Part shown: piece after piece, positions 48,729-57,768 of the stretch
Numbering within the stretch: the first letter of the stretch is position 1
Layout: every line of letters starts with the position of its first letter
Notes under the pieces: generated by a model
What the model saw: the letters and a program-made list of their open reading frames with translations, nothing else
Database searches by the model: none
Told to the model about the DNA's origin: nothing
Made by a program: the position numbers and the translations under genes
Source: Segatella copri
Lineage (GTDB): Bacteria; Bacteroidota; Bacteroidia; Bacteroidales; Bacteroidaceae
Reading direction: 5' to 3'
Assembly (NCBI RefSeq): GCF_002224675.1
Contig: NZ_NMPZ01000011.1
Location: 54,246-118,245, forward strand
DNA: 64,000 nt

Positions 48729-50579
48729 TTATCTGCTACTAGAGCCGTAGGCAATTCTTCGTGCCTGCATCTGTGCCGCCTGACTTTCAGAAGCAGGAGA
48801 AAGCTTGCCTTTCAGATACTGCTCCATCATCAAACCTCCGATAGGCACACCGTAGTCGGCACCCCATCCACCATTCTCCACATACACGGCGATGGCGATT
48901 CTCGGATTGTTCATCGGAGCAAAGCCCATGAAAACAGAGTGGTCGTGACCACGGTTCTGAGCCGTACCGGTCTTGCCGCAAGCCTCGAAGTCGTAACGGG
49001 AGAGCATCTTACAGGTACCCTTCAGTGCCGAACTTCTCATACCAGCCACCACATAGTCATAGGCTCGCTTCGAAGCCTTGGTGTAATGACGGCGGGTATA
49101 AAGCGTATCGAGCGGTTCGCCCTGCACCTTACGCACTACGTGAGGCACATAGTAATAGCCTCGGTTGGCGATGGTGGCACCCAGATTGGCAATCTGCAGA
49201 GGAGTGAGATTCACCTCACCCTGTCCGATAGAGATACTGATGACGGTCAATCCGTTCCAGGAGCCCTTGTAGGCCTTGTCATAGAACTGTGCATTAGGAA
49301 TCAGACCTCTCTTCTCGCCCGGCAAATCGATACCCAGCTTATAGCCGAATCCCATACTCACCATATAGTCTTTCCATACAGTCATCGCCTCCTGCACCGA
49401 ACCATACTTCTTCTTGTTGCCTATCATATAATAAAGTCCCCAGCAGAAGTAACCGTTGCAGGAAGTACTGATGGCATCTACCAGCGCAATAGGCGACGGG
49501 TGGCCATGACATCCCACATGCAGACCTTTGTAAGAGAAACCATGATTACATGGGAAGGCTGTGCCCGGAGTGATGATTCCCTCGGTAAGATAAGTCAGCG
49601 CCTGGGAGGTCTTGAAGGTAGAACCCGGAGGATACTGTCCCATGATACTACGGTTCAAGAGCGGTTTCCAAGGGTTCTGCGAGAGCCACTTGTGCATCTT
49701 TCCCCTATTCTTGCCCACCAGTCGGCGCGGATCATAGGAAGGAGATGAAACCATCGCCAGCACCGATCCGTCTCTTGGGTCAATGGCAACGATACTTCCA
49801 ATCTTGCCCTGCAGCAGTCTTTCGCCCAGAGCCTGAAGGTTGACATCGATACCCAGCGTCAGGTCCTTACCGGCAACAGGCCGCTGGTCGAGTTTTCCGT
49901 TCTGATAGCTTCCCTGTATTCTTCCGCGGGCATCGCGAAGCATAATCTTCACGCCCTTGGTACCTCGGAGCTCCTTCTCGTAATGCTTCTCCAGTCCCAG
50001 CTTACCGATATAGTCACCCGGCTGATAGTAGTCATCCTCCTCTATATCGCTTGGCGAAACCTCACCCACATCTCCCAGTACATGGGCAGCGTATGGATAG
50101 ACATATTCTCTCACGCTTCGCTTCTGCACATAGAAACCGGGGAACCGGAACATCTTCTCCTGGAAGACGCTGAAGTCCTTGTCAGAAAGCTGACTCATGA
50201 AGAGCTGCTGGGTATATCGCGAGTATCCGGGATTCTTGTTTCTGTCCTTGATGGTCTCCATTCGCTTCTCGAAAGCCTCCTTGGTAATGCCCAGGGAGTT
50301 GCAGAAGTCCATCGTATCCAGACGTCCCTCCTGCTCCTTCATCACCACCATGATATCATAGGAAGGCGAATTATACACCATCAGCTTGCCGTTTCTGTCG
50401 TAGATAGCGCCACGCGAAGGGAACTCAATCTGCTTCAGGAAGGCATTGGAATCGGCATTCTTCTTATAATCCTCACTCATAATCTGAAGCGTAAAGAGAC
50501 GAATGGCGTATATGACTACAATTGCTATAGCCACACCACCAATCACATACTTACGCTTATCAAGATTGTAATCCACCAT
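48729..50579 (-). CDS. mrdA: penicillin-binding protein 2
   Basis: A 616-residue class B PBP, the transpeptidase of the elongasome. N-terminal cytoplasmic segment and one membrane helix (about 13-30), the pedestal domain with FPSRGAIYDRNGKLMVYNSP, and the transpeptidase domain with the active-site SxxK in YPPGSTFKTSQAL, SxN in ISTSCNGYFCWG and KTG in FEACGKTGTAQNRGHDHS. It lies 63 nt downstream of mreD and 75 nt before rodA. Confidence 0.96.
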   Translation of the reverse strand: MVDYNLDKRKYVIGGVAIAIVVIYAIRLFTLQIMSEDYKKNADSNAFLKQIEFPSRGAIYDRNGKLMVYNSPSYDIMVVMKEQEGRLDTMDFCNSLGITKEAFEKRMETIKDRNKNPGYSRYTQQLFMSQLSDKDFSVFQEKMFRFPGFYVQKRSVREYVYPYAAHVLGDVGEVSPSDIEEDDYYQPGDYIGKLGLEKHYEKELRGTKGVKIMLRDARGRIQGSYQNGKLDQRPVAGKDLTLGIDVNLQALGERLLQGKIGSIVAIDPRDGSVLAMVSSPSYDPRRLVGKNRGKMHKWLSQNPWKPLLNRSIMGQYPPGSTFKTSQALTYLTEGIITPGTAFPCNHGFSYKGLHVGCHGHPSPIALVDAISTSCNGYFCWGLYYMIGNKKKYGSVQEAMTVWKDYMVSMGFGYKLGIDLPGEKRGLIPNAQFYDKAYKGSWNGLTVISISIGQGEVNLTPLQIANLGATIANRGYYYVPHVVRKVQGEPLDTLYTRRHYTKASKRAYDYVVAGMRSSALKGTCKMLSRYDFEACGKTGTAQNRGHDHSVFMGFAPMNNPRIAIAVYVENGGWGADYGVPIGGLMMEQYLKGKLSPASESQAAQMQARRIAYGSSSR

Positions 50580-50642
50580 ATTATATATATAGCTGAAATT
50601 TTTTGTTTGATCTTTTACTGTTCTCTGTCTTGCAGCAAGGTT

Positions 50643-51143
50643 CTATCCCTTGCGGAAGCTCTCCAATGCCATGATGAGCAGCATCGTGATGACTGTACCG
50701 CCACCGATGCGGAGGAGCCACTCCATCCAATTGAAGAAATTGAAGGTCTCCAGAGTAAAGAATACCAGATTATAAACGAGTACGATAACCAACGTGTAGA
50801 GAACATACGAACCGACACCGATGGTGCGCATGGACGGCTCCAGGTCGTCGGCACTGTCTCTTGGCACGAAGAGTTCGAAAAGATAAGGCTGAAGCAGTCC
50901 GATGAAGGTCATCGAAGCTGCAGCTACTCCCGGCGTATTGGCAAACACGTCGATACAAAGTCCCATCATGAAGCTCCACAGCATCACCGACCAGCGTGGG
51001 TGGTTTCTGCGGAAATGGAGCACCATGAGAATATACAGCAAGGGGGTGGCGCAGTTGAACAAGTGGATATGGTTGAACACCAATCCCTGCACCAGCACGA
51101 GCACCACGAAGATGCCGAGTCGTTTTATCAAATCTATACTCAT
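50643..51143 (-). CDS. mreD: rod shape-determining protein MreD
   Basis: A 166-residue inner-membrane protein with five hydrophobic segments, such as LGIFVVLVLVQGLVFNHIHL, MLWSFMMGLCIDVFANTPGV and GSYVLYTLVIVLVYNLVFFT. Identity rests on length, topology and its place between mreC and mrdA. Confidence 0.92.
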   Translation of the reverse strand: MSIDLIKRLGIFVVLVLVQGLVFNHIHLFNCATPLLYILMVLHFRRNHPRWSVMLWSFMMGLCIDVFANTPGVAAASMTFIGLLQPYLFELFVPRDSADDLEPSMRTIGVGSYVLYTLVIVLVYNLVFFTLETFNFFNWMEWLLRIGGGTVITMLLIMALESFRKG

Positions 51144-51176
51144 TGCTACTTATATATCTCCTCTTACTATGATCTT

Positions 51177-52055
51177 TTAATTTTTACCTTTGGCATTGCC
51201 GTCGGGCATGATACTATCCTGTGCAGCACGCATAATCTGAAGGCGTTCCTTCATTACGGCATCATCGATGACGCAGACATCACGCAGACGGGCAAAGTCG
51301 GTAGAAAGTCTCAACTGTACTCTATACGACAATCCATCAGCAGAATTAAACACGTGCAGAATCTTGCCCACTCTTACTCCCGGAGGGAACACAGCCGAAT
51401 AGCCACTCGTTACTACGTAGTCGCCCAGCTTGAAGTGGGCATGGCGTGGCACCTCTTCCAGATATGCCAGTTCCGAAACGCCCCCCTTCCATCGCAGATA
51501 GCCGAAATAGCCTCTGCCCTGGATGGTACAACTGATATTCGACTTCACATTGAGCACTGGTATCACGATGCTGTAATGCTGAGCCACGAGATACACGATG
51601 CCCACCACTCCGGTACCGCTTATCACACCCATATCCTTATGGATGCCGTCAGCGCTACCCTTGTCGATGGTAATCAGGTTGTCTGGCTTGTCCAGGCTGT
51701 TGGCCACCACCTTGGCAGGGATGAGTCGGTAATTCTGAAGCAGCGCAAACTGGTCGCGGTGATAGATGGCACTATCCTTGGTTACTCCATAGAGGCTGTC
51801 GCTCAGCTGCTGCACCTGCTGCTCCAGATAGGCATTCCGCTGGGTAAGTTCCTGGTTCACCTTGGTCAGGGAGAAGAAAGTCTCCACGTTGGCATCCCAT
51901 TCATAAATCTTGCCCGTCACGGCATTGGCTGTAGAAAACCACGCACTGCCCTGGTAGCTGTTATACTGGAACAGAAGCACCATGCTCACCACCTCCAGAA
52001 TCACGAAGACAAACCAATGGTTGTATTTCTGCAAAAACTCTAAAAGGTTGTGCAT
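51177..52055 (-). CDS. mreC: rod shape-determining protein MreC
   Basis: A 292-residue bitopic protein: an N-terminal membrane helix (about 14-30), a coiled coil (about 65-92, LTKVNQELTQRNAYLEQQVQ), and the periplasmic beta domain with ITIDKGSADGIHKDMGVISG and GDYVVTSGYSAVFPPGVRVG. It scaffolds PBP2 in the elongasome. Gap of 83 nt after mreB with a hairpin, and of 33 nt to mreD. Confidence 0.94.
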   Translation of the reverse strand: MHNLLEFLQKYNHWFVFVILEVVSMVLLFQYNSYQGSAWFSTANAVTGKIYEWDANVETFFSLTKVNQELTQRNAYLEQQVQQLSDSLYGVTKDSAIYHRDQFALLQNYRLIPAKVVANSLDKPDNLITIDKGSADGIHKDMGVISGTGVVGIVYLVAQHYSIVIPVLNVKSNISCTIQGRGYFGYLRWKGGVSELAYLEEVPRHAHFKLGDYVVTSGYSAVFPPGVRVGKILHVFNSADGLSYRVQLRLSTDFARLRDVCVIDDAVMKERLQIMRAAQDSIMPDGNAKGKN

Positions 52056-52084
52056 ACTTTAAAAAATGAATCTGTATATGATTA

Positions 52085-52124
52085 AAATTCCGCAAATGGG
52101 CACAAGTGGTCCAGATGCGGAATT
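52085..52124 (-). other. hairpin between mreB and mreC
   Basis: AAATTCCGCA pairs with TGCGGAATTT. There is no T run after it on the minus strand; it could be a partial terminator or processing site that sets the mreB/mreC ratio. Confidence 0.5.
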
Positions 52125-52138
52125 TAAATATCTTGAAA

Positions 52139-53161
52139 TTATCTCATCAGGAATGAGAAACGATCCACATTCTTCAATGCGATACCGGCACCCTTAGCCA
52201 CACTGTGCAATGGATCCTCGGCGATATGGAATGGGATGTTGATCTTGTCCTGAAGTCGCTTGTCGAGACCGCGGAGCAGAGCACCACCACCTGAAAGCCA
52301 GATACCGTTCTTCACGATGTCGGCATAAAGCTCTGGTGGAGTATTCTCGAGAGCAGAGAGTACTGCATTCTCTATCTTGGCTACAGTCTTGTCCAGACAG
52401 TGAGCAATCTCCTGATAGCATACAGGCACCTCCATTGGGAGCGCTGTGATACGGTTAGGACCGTGAACGATGAAGTCTTCAGGAGCCTCATCACCCAAAT
52501 CTGTCAGGGCAGAACCCACATGAATCTTGATACGCTCAGCCATACGCTCAGAAACCTTCACGTTGTGCTGGCGGCTCATATACTCCTGGATGTCGGCTGT
52601 CAGGTCGTCACCGGCAGTACGGATAGAGTTGTTGGATACGATACCACCCAGAGAGATGACTGCAATCTCGGTGCTACCACCACCTATATCAACTATCATG
52701 TTACCTTCTGGTGCCTCTACGTCGATACCGATACCGATAGCAGCAGCCATAGGTTCAAAAATCAAATATACGTCGCGACCGTCGGCATGCTCGGCAGAGT
52801 CGCGTACGGCACGGAGCTCTACCTCGGTAGAACCGGAAGGCACACCAATCACCATACGGAGTGAAGGTGAGAACAGTCGGCTTCCTGTATGAACCATCTT
52901 GATAAGTCCACGCATCATCTGCTCGCAGGCAGTAAAGTCGGCGATAACGCCATCACGCAAAGGACGGATTGTACGGATGTTGTCATGAGTCTTCTCGTAC
53001 ATCATCTTTGCCTTCTCGCCTACAGCAATCATTTTGTCGGTACGGCGGTCGAGGGCAACAACAGAAGGTTCGTCCACTACAATCTTATCATCACTGATAA
53101 TGATGGTATTGGCGGTACCCAAGTCCATTGCGATTTCCTGAATAAATGAAAAAAATCCCAT
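52139..53161 (-). CDS. mreB: rod shape-determining actin MreB
   Basis: A 340-residue actin-fold ATPase that organises elongation. Nucleotide-binding motifs are AMDLGTANTIIISDDKIVV, VDIGGGSTEIAVISLGGIV and GIWLSGGGALLRGLDKRL, and the amphipathic N-terminus MGFFSFIQEI is present. Length is normal. A hairpin separates it from purH upstream. Confidence 0.97.
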   Translation of the reverse strand: MGFFSFIQEIAMDLGTANTIIISDDKIVVDEPSVVALDRRTDKMIAVGEKAKMMYEKTHDNIRTIRPLRDGVIADFTACEQMMRGLIKMVHTGSRLFSPSLRMVIGVPSGSTEVELRAVRDSAEHADGRDVYLIFEPMAAAIGIGIDVEAPEGNMIVDIGGGSTEIAVISLGGIVSNNSIRTAGDDLTADIQEYMSRQHNVKVSERMAERIKIHVGSALTDLGDEAPEDFIVHGPNRITALPMEVPVCYQEIAHCLDKTVAKIENAVLSALENTPPELYADIVKNGIWLSGGGALLRGLDKRLQDKINIPFHIAEDPLHSVAKGAGIALKNVDRFSFLMR

Positions 53162-53212
53162 TTGCTAATGTAAATCTAATATTTTAAGCTTAAAATCTTT
53201 CCTTTGTAGTCA

Positions 53213-53242
53213 TCTTCCCGCCCTCGCTTTCAAGAGCGGGAA
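53213..53242 (-). other. hairpin between purH and mreB
   Basis: CTTCCCGC pairs with GCGGGAAG across a 14-nt loop. It may partly separate transcription of the two genes; no T run. Confidence 0.45.
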
Positions 53243-53273
53243 GAGTTGCGAGATGAATAGGTTTACCTCTTTA

Positions 53274-53867
53274 TTACTTGGCAAACCAAGCGTGGATAGC
53301 AGTATCATAGTGAGAACTTACGCCGAATGCACGCTCTGCGAACATCTTGCGGTCCTCAATGTCGGTTTCAGCACCCTTCTTCTTCAGGATGTCGAGAAGC
53401 ACACTGTACTCAGCCTTGCTAGGAACGATAACCACGTCCTTGAAGTTCTTGGCACCGGCACGGATCAGGGAGATACCGCCGATATCAATCTTCTCGATGA
53501 TGTCGGCATCGCTGGCGCCGCTGGCTACAGTCTGCTCAAATGGATAGAGATCCACGATAACGAGGTCGATAGAAGGAATCTCATACTCCTTCATCTGCTC
53601 CTGGTCGCCCTCATTGTCGCGACGGGCCAAGATACCTCCAAATATTTTTGGATGAAGAGTCTTCACACGACCACCGAGGATTGATGGATATGTGGTGACA
53701 TCCTCAACTTTTTCACATTCATAACCCAAAGATTCGATAAACTTCTGAGTACCACCTGTGCTCAGGAACTTAACACCCTCTTCATTCAACTTGGCGAGCA
53801 ACTCGTCCAAGCCATCCTTGTGAAAGACAGACACCAAAGCTGTCTTGATCTTCTTTGTTTCAGCCAT
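53274..53867 (-). CDS. purH: IMP cyclohydrolase domain of PurH, stand-alone
   Basis: A 197-residue protein equal to the N-terminal MGS-like IMP cyclohydrolase domain of PurH, which closes the FAICAR ring to IMP. Motifs: ALVSVFHKDGLDELLAKLNE, FLSTGGTQKFIESLGY, SILGGRVKTLHPKIFGGILA, DLVIVDLYPFEQTV, EKIDIGGISLIRAGAKNFKD. It stops after YDTAIHAWFAK, exactly where the AICAR transformylase domain starts in the bifunctional enzyme (about 510 residues). The remaining 112 bp before mreB hold nothing of it. The transformylase must come from another gene if purines are made. Confidence 0.92.
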   Translation of the reverse strand: MAETKKIKTALVSVFHKDGLDELLAKLNEEGVKFLSTGGTQKFIESLGYECEKVEDVTTYPSILGGRVKTLHPKIFGGILARRDNEGDQEQMKEYEIPSIDLVIVDLYPFEQTVASGASDADIIEKIDIGGISLIRAGAKNFKDVVIVPSKAEYSVLLDILKKKGAETDIEDRKMFAERAFGVSSHYDTAIHAWFAK

Positions 53868-54238
53868 TGACTTTATATATTACGAATTTTTATATTCAAT
53901 ATGGTTTCTAAAAACGCTGCAAAGATACAAAGAATATTTGAAATACACAAATATTTAATACCTATTATCACATTATTTAAAGGATATTTGCGATAAATCA
54001 AGTAATGGTTCAGCCATTTTGACAGAAGTTTTTCTGCGAATAGGGAAAAAGGAAGGAAAAAACAGACAAAATGTCAGAAAAACGCCCAAAAACGCGCAAT
54101 GGGCACGCTATTCGCATCCACGGATTGCGATGCTGGAAGCCAGCAAGGCTGAAGCATCATCCAAGGCTGAAAGTCCGGAAGAACTGAAGCCAGACAACAA
54201 GAAGTAGAACAAATAACATTTAGAAAGGAGATCAAGAT
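53868..54238. other. purH/clpB divergent intergenic region
   Basis: It holds the purH promoter and an AT-rich stretch. An open frame 54019-54207 (TTG start, 62 codons, Lys/Ala/Glu-rich C-terminus) lies before clpB but has no family match or good start; I do not call it a gene. No consensus promoter for clpB was found, which would fit use of another sigma factor. Confidence 0.45.
53920..53950 (-). promoter_or_regulatory. promoter of purH
   Basis: TTG, 20 nt, TATCTTTG on the minus strand, about 53 nt before the start. Confidence 0.75.
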
Positions 54239-56755
54239 ATGACATTCGACAAATTTACAATCAAGGCGCAGGAAGCGGTGCAGGCCGCTGTGAACATAGC
54301 GCAGAGAAATGGTCAGCAGACCATCGAACCGGTGCATCTTCTCAGTGGTATCATCGAGAAAGCACCTGATGTAACCAACTACATCTTCCAGAAGCTAGGC
54401 ATGAACGGCAATCAGATTGCCATGCTCCTGCAGCAGGAGATGCAGCACCTGCCTCGTGTGCAGGGTGCCGGTCAGCCATACCTCTCGGGCGATACCAACC
54501 AGATATTGATCAACGCCGAGGACATCGCCAAGAAGATGGGAGATGAATTCGTAAGCGTGGAGCCTATCCTCCTCGCTATCCTCAAAGGCAACTCTACCGC
54601 TGCCCGAATCCTCAAGGATGCGGGTGCCAACGAGAAGGACCTCACCGCAGCCATCCAGGCTTTGCGACAGGGTCAGAACGTGAAGAGCCAGAGTGCCGAC
54701 GAGAACTATCAGAGTCTTGAAAAATATGCCAAGAATCTGGTAGAACAGGCTCGCAGCGGCAAGCTCGACCCAGTGATTGGCCGTGATGAAGAGATTCGAA
54801 GAGTTCTTCAGATTCTCTCTCGCCGCACCAAGAACAATCCTATCCTTATCGGTGAGCCTGGTACAGGTAAAACCGCTATCGTTGAGGGACTTGCAGAGCG
54901 TATCGTCCGTGGCGATGTGCCTGAGAATCTGAAGAACAAGCAGCTCTATTCGCTCGATATGGGTGCACTGGTTGCCGGTGCCAAATACAAGGGTGAGTTT
55001 GAGGAGCGCCTGAAGAGCGTCATCAAGGAGGTAACCAATGCCAACGGTCAGATTATCCTCTTCATCGATGAGATTCATACCCTGGTAGGTGCTGGCGGTG
55101 GCGAAGGTGCCATGGATGCAGCCAACATCCTGAAGCCAGCCTTGGCTCGTGGTGAACTGAGAGCCATCGGTGCCACTACCCTCAACGAGTATCAGAAGTA
55201 CTTCGAGAAGGATAAGGCGCTGGAACGTCGATTCCAGACTGTGATGGTGAATGAGCCAGACGAGGTAGATGCCATCAGCATTCTTCGTGGTATCAAGGAG
55301 CGTTACGAGAACCACCACAAGGTTCGTATTCAGGATGATGCCTGCATAGCAGCTGTCAAGTTATCTGAGAGATATATTTCTGATAGATTTCTTCCTGATA
55401 AGGCCATCGACCTGATGGATGAAGCCGCAGCCAAGCTTCGTATGGAGCGTGACTCCGTGCCAGAGGAACTGGATGAAATCACCCGTCACTTGAAGCAGTT
55501 GGAAATTGAACGTGAGGCCATTAAGCGTGAGAACGACCAGCCTAAGATTCAGCAGCTCGACAAGGAGATTGCTGAGTTGAAGGATAAGGAGCATGACTTC
55601 CGTGCAAAGTGGGAAGGCGAAAAGGCTCTTGTCAATAAAATTCAGCAAGACAAGCAGGAGATGGAGAATCTCAAGTTCGAAGCTGAGCGCATGGAGCGTG
55701 AAGGCAATTACGAACGTGTAGCCGAGATTCGCTACTCTAAGCTGGTAGCCCTTGAAGAGGACATCAAGAAGATTCAGGAGCAGCTGAAGAGCACCCAGGG
55801 CGGTGAGGCAATGATCCGTGAAGAGGTGACTGCCGATGATATTGCAGAGGTAGTAAGCCGCTGGACCGGAATACCAGTAAGCCGAATGATGCAGAGCGAA
55901 CGTGAGAAACTGCTCCATCTGGAGGAGGAACTCCACAAGAGAGTCATCGGTCAGGACGAGGCAATCACTGCCGTAAGTGATGCCGTTCGCCGCAGCCGTG
56001 CCGGTTTGCAGGATCCAAAGCGTCCTATCGCCAGCTTCATCTTCCTCGGTACCACCGGTGTAGGTAAGACCGAGCTTGCCAAGGCACTTGCCGAGTATCT
56101 CTTCAACGACGAGTCGATGATGACCCGAATAGATATGAGTGAGTATCAGGAAAAGTTCAGTGTCACCCGTTTGATTGGAGCGCCTCCGGGGTATGTAGGA
56201 TACGATGAGGGTGGCCAGTTGACCGAGGCTGTTCGCCGCAAGCCATACAGTGTGGTTCTCTTCGATGAGATTGAGAAGGCTCATCCAGATGTCTTCAACA
56301 CCCTGCTTCAGGTATTGGACGATGGCCGATTGACCGACAACAAGGGTCGTGTAGTCAACTTCAAGAACACCATCATCATCATGACTTCCAATGCGAGCCG
56401 TGAGATGTTGAAGAAGACCTTCCGTCCTGAGTTCCTGAACCGTATCGACGACATCATCACCTTCCAGCCATTGACCAAGGATCAGATTGCCAAGGTTGTT
56501 GAGTTGCAGATGAACAGAGCCAAGAAGATGTTGGAGCCTCAGGGCTTCGATCTCCGCTGGACTCCAGCCGCCATCGGTTATCTTGCCGAGGTAGGTTACG
56601 ACCCAGAGTTTGGTGCCCGCCCAGTAAAGCGTGCCATCCAGGATTACGTTCTGAACGATTTGAGCAAGAAGATTCTTGCCGAGGAAGTAAGTCGCGAGAA
56701 GCCAATTACCATTGACTACTCAGAGGCAAACGGCATCGAGTTTAAGAATCTCTAA
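54239..56755 (+). CDS. clpB: ATP-dependent chaperone ClpB
   Basis: An 838-residue Hsp100 disaggregase. N-terminal Clp repeats, AAA1 with Walker [10 protein letters not shown] and Walker [21 protein letters not shown], the coiled-coil middle domain (about 400-530), and AAA2 with [35 protein letters not shown] and the arginine-finger segment [10 protein letters not shown]. Compared with the usual 855-868 residues it is short: after the sensor-1 TSN, about 25 residues (normally following TSNLGS) are missing, reading [20 protein letters not shown]. Catalytic residues are intact. A strong terminator follows. Confidence 0.96.
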   Translation: MTFDKFTIKAQEAVQAAVNIAQRNGQQTIEPVHLLSGIIEKAPDVTNYIFQKLGMNGNQIAMLLQQEMQHLPRVQGAGQPYLSGDTNQILINAEDIAKKMGDEFVSVEPILLAILKGNSTAARILKDAGANEKDLTAAIQALRQGQNVKSQSADENYQSLEKYAKNLVEQARSGKLDPVIGRDEEIRRVLQILSRRTKNNPILIGEPGTGKTAIVEGLAERIVRGDVPENLKNKQLYSLDMGALVAGAKYKGEFEERLKSVIKEVTNANGQIILFIDEIHTLVGAGGGEGAMDAANILKPALARGELRAIGATTLNEYQKYFEKDKALERRFQTVMVNEPDEVDAISILRGIKERYENHHKVRIQDDACIAAVKLSERYISDRFLPDKAIDLMDEAAAKLRMERDSVPEELDEITRHLKQLEIEREAIKRENDQPKIQQLDKEIAELKDKEHDFRAKWEGEKALVNKIQQDKQEMENLKFEAERMEREGNYERVAEIRYSKLVALEEDIKKIQEQLKSTQGGEAMIREEVTADDIAEVVSRWTGIPVSRMMQSEREKLLHLEEELHKRVIGQDEAITAVSDAVRRSRAGLQDPKRPIASFIFLGTTGVGKTELAKALAEYLFNDESMMTRIDMSEYQEKFSVTRLIGAPPGYVGYDEGGQLTEAVRRKPYSVVLFDEIEKAHPDVFNTLLQVLDDGRLTDNKGRVVNFKNTIIIMTSNASREMLKKTFRPEFLNRIDDIITFQPLTKDQIAKVVELQMNRAKKMLEPQGFDLRWTPAAIGYLAEVGYDPEFGARPVKRAIQDYVLNDLSKKILAEEVSREKPITIDYSEANGIEFKNL

Positions 56756-56787
56756 AAGATAGGTTTTTATCATTTCCTATTATATGA

Positions 56788-56833
56788 GAAAGGTTCCTTC
56801 GGGGAGTAACATCCCCGTCGGGACCTTTTTTTA
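56788..56833 (+). terminator. terminator after clpB
   Basis: AAAGGTTCC...GGGACCTTT with an inner GGGG/CCCC pair, then seven T. Confidence 0.9.
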
Positions 56834-56840
56834 TGCATGC

Positions 56841-56867
56841 ATTCCCCAACTTTTTGGGGAATATTTC
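56841..56867. other. second hairpin between clpB and the secreted protein
   Basis: ATTCCCC pairs with GGGGAAT around AACTTTTT. It is not followed by a T run; function unknown. Confidence 0.4.
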
Positions 56868-56958
56868 CACAGAGTTTCCTCACATTCCACACCATTCATT
56901 TTTGGCATAAAACACATAAATACCTGATTATCAACACAAAGCCATTTTTCTCATCTTT

Positions 56959-56974
56959 TTGGCACGCAGATTGT
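56959..56974 (+). promoter_or_regulatory. sigma-54-like promoter
   Basis: TTGGCACGCAGATTGT matches the -24/-12 consensus YTGGCACGNNNNTTGC, with GG and the -12 dinucleotide exactly 10 nt apart; the last base is T rather than C. No TAnnTTTG promoter is present in this gap. The inferred transcript start is about 70 nt before the gene at 57056. Confidence 0.5.
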
Positions 56975-57055
56975 GACTATGATGAGCGGGTTCGATAATG
57001 AATCCACAAACAAATAAGTAACATCAATTAGTAACAATTTTAAAAAGATAAGATT

Positions 57056-57382
57056 ATGAAGAAGTTTATGTTTGCAGCTATCGCAGCTTTGGTTATGGTT
57101 TCAGTAAGCAACGTTTTTGCATCAAGCAAAATGGTTAGTAACGCTCAGGTTGCTCCTGTTGATACAGTAGCTCCAGATGCACCTTCAGATTCATTGGCAG
57201 TAGATGCTCCAGTTCAGCCACAGGCTGCAGCAGAGGATTCTACCCAGCAGGAGAATACAACAGAGGAGACTCCAGCAACAACAGAAGATTCTACCCAGCA
57301 GGAAACTACTGAGCAGAAGGAGACTACAGAACAGCAGACAGTAGATCAGACAGCTACAGAGCAGCAGACTATTGCTGAATAA
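57056..57382 (+). CDS. exported low-complexity Glu/Gln/Thr-rich protein
   Basis: A 108-residue protein: signal peptide (MKKFMFAAIAALVMVSVSNV, cleavage after FA at about residue 22), then a mature chain with no large hydrophobic residues except a few Val. It is built of Glu, Gln, Thr, Ala, Pro and Asp, with the repeat EDSTQQE seen twice and ETTEQKETTEQQ. It should be disordered, acidic and periplasmic or surface-exposed. Codon use (GCT, GTT, CAG) is that of a highly expressed gene. I do not recognise a family. The only promoter candidate is sigma-54-like. Confidence 0.7.
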   Translation: MKKFMFAAIAALVMVSVSNVFASSKMVSNAQVAPVDTVAPDAPSDSLAVDAPVQPQAAAEDSTQQENTTEETPATTEDSTQQETTEQKETTEQQTVDQTATEQQTIAE

Positions 57383-57539
57383 TAAAATAGGAAAAGACAA
57401 TTCATTTTGCAGGCGTTATACAAGAAAGAATAGATTAGGTTAGTTTTTTTAAAAGGTAATAAGACTTATTCAGGTTTCCATAGAATTTACATGATTTTCA
57501 AATATAAGATAGAATTTTAGGTTCGGTTTAGTGAAAAGT

Positions 57540-57571
57540 GAAGTCTGTTGGCAGTGATGCCAGCAGACTTC
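57540..57571 (+). terminator. hairpin in the hsdR upstream gap
   Basis: GAAGTCTGTTGGC pairs with GCCAGCAGACTTC (one G-U). It lies about 160 nt after the secreted protein gene; the T run is weak. Confidence 0.55.
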
Positions 57572-57734
57572 TTGCGTTTCACGACAGTTTTATTTCATGA
57601 GATTTTATATTGGTAAGGAAAGGTTGTCTATCGAAACCAACAAGAGTTTTCTTTAAAAAGTTGAGAAACTATCCATAAAAGACAAAAAAGCATAAATAGT
57701 GAATCATATAAATGGTCAAGTGAAATATTATCAT

Positions 57735-57742
57735 TATCTTTG
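57735..57742 (+). promoter_or_regulatory. -7 box of the hsd operon
   Basis: TATCTTTG 26 nt before hsdR. The -33 TTG is missing. Confidence 0.5.
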
Positions 57743-57768
57743 TAACTAAAATAATAGGTAACAAAACT

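Larger units (their letters stand above)
57383..57768. other. gap between the secreted protein and hsdR
   Basis: A terminator-like hairpin lies at 57540-57571 and a -7 box at 57735-57742. The rest is AT-rich and shows no gene. Confidence 0.5.

Noticed and set aside
49983..52043. 686-codon open frame on the plus strand across the mre/mrdA genes
   Set aside because: It spans three well-identified minus-strand genes (mrdA, mreD, mreC) and has no recognisable domain.
54019..54207. 62-codon frame before clpB
   Set aside because: TTG start, no family match, and an AT-rich unstructured beginning; kept only as a note in the intergenic entry.
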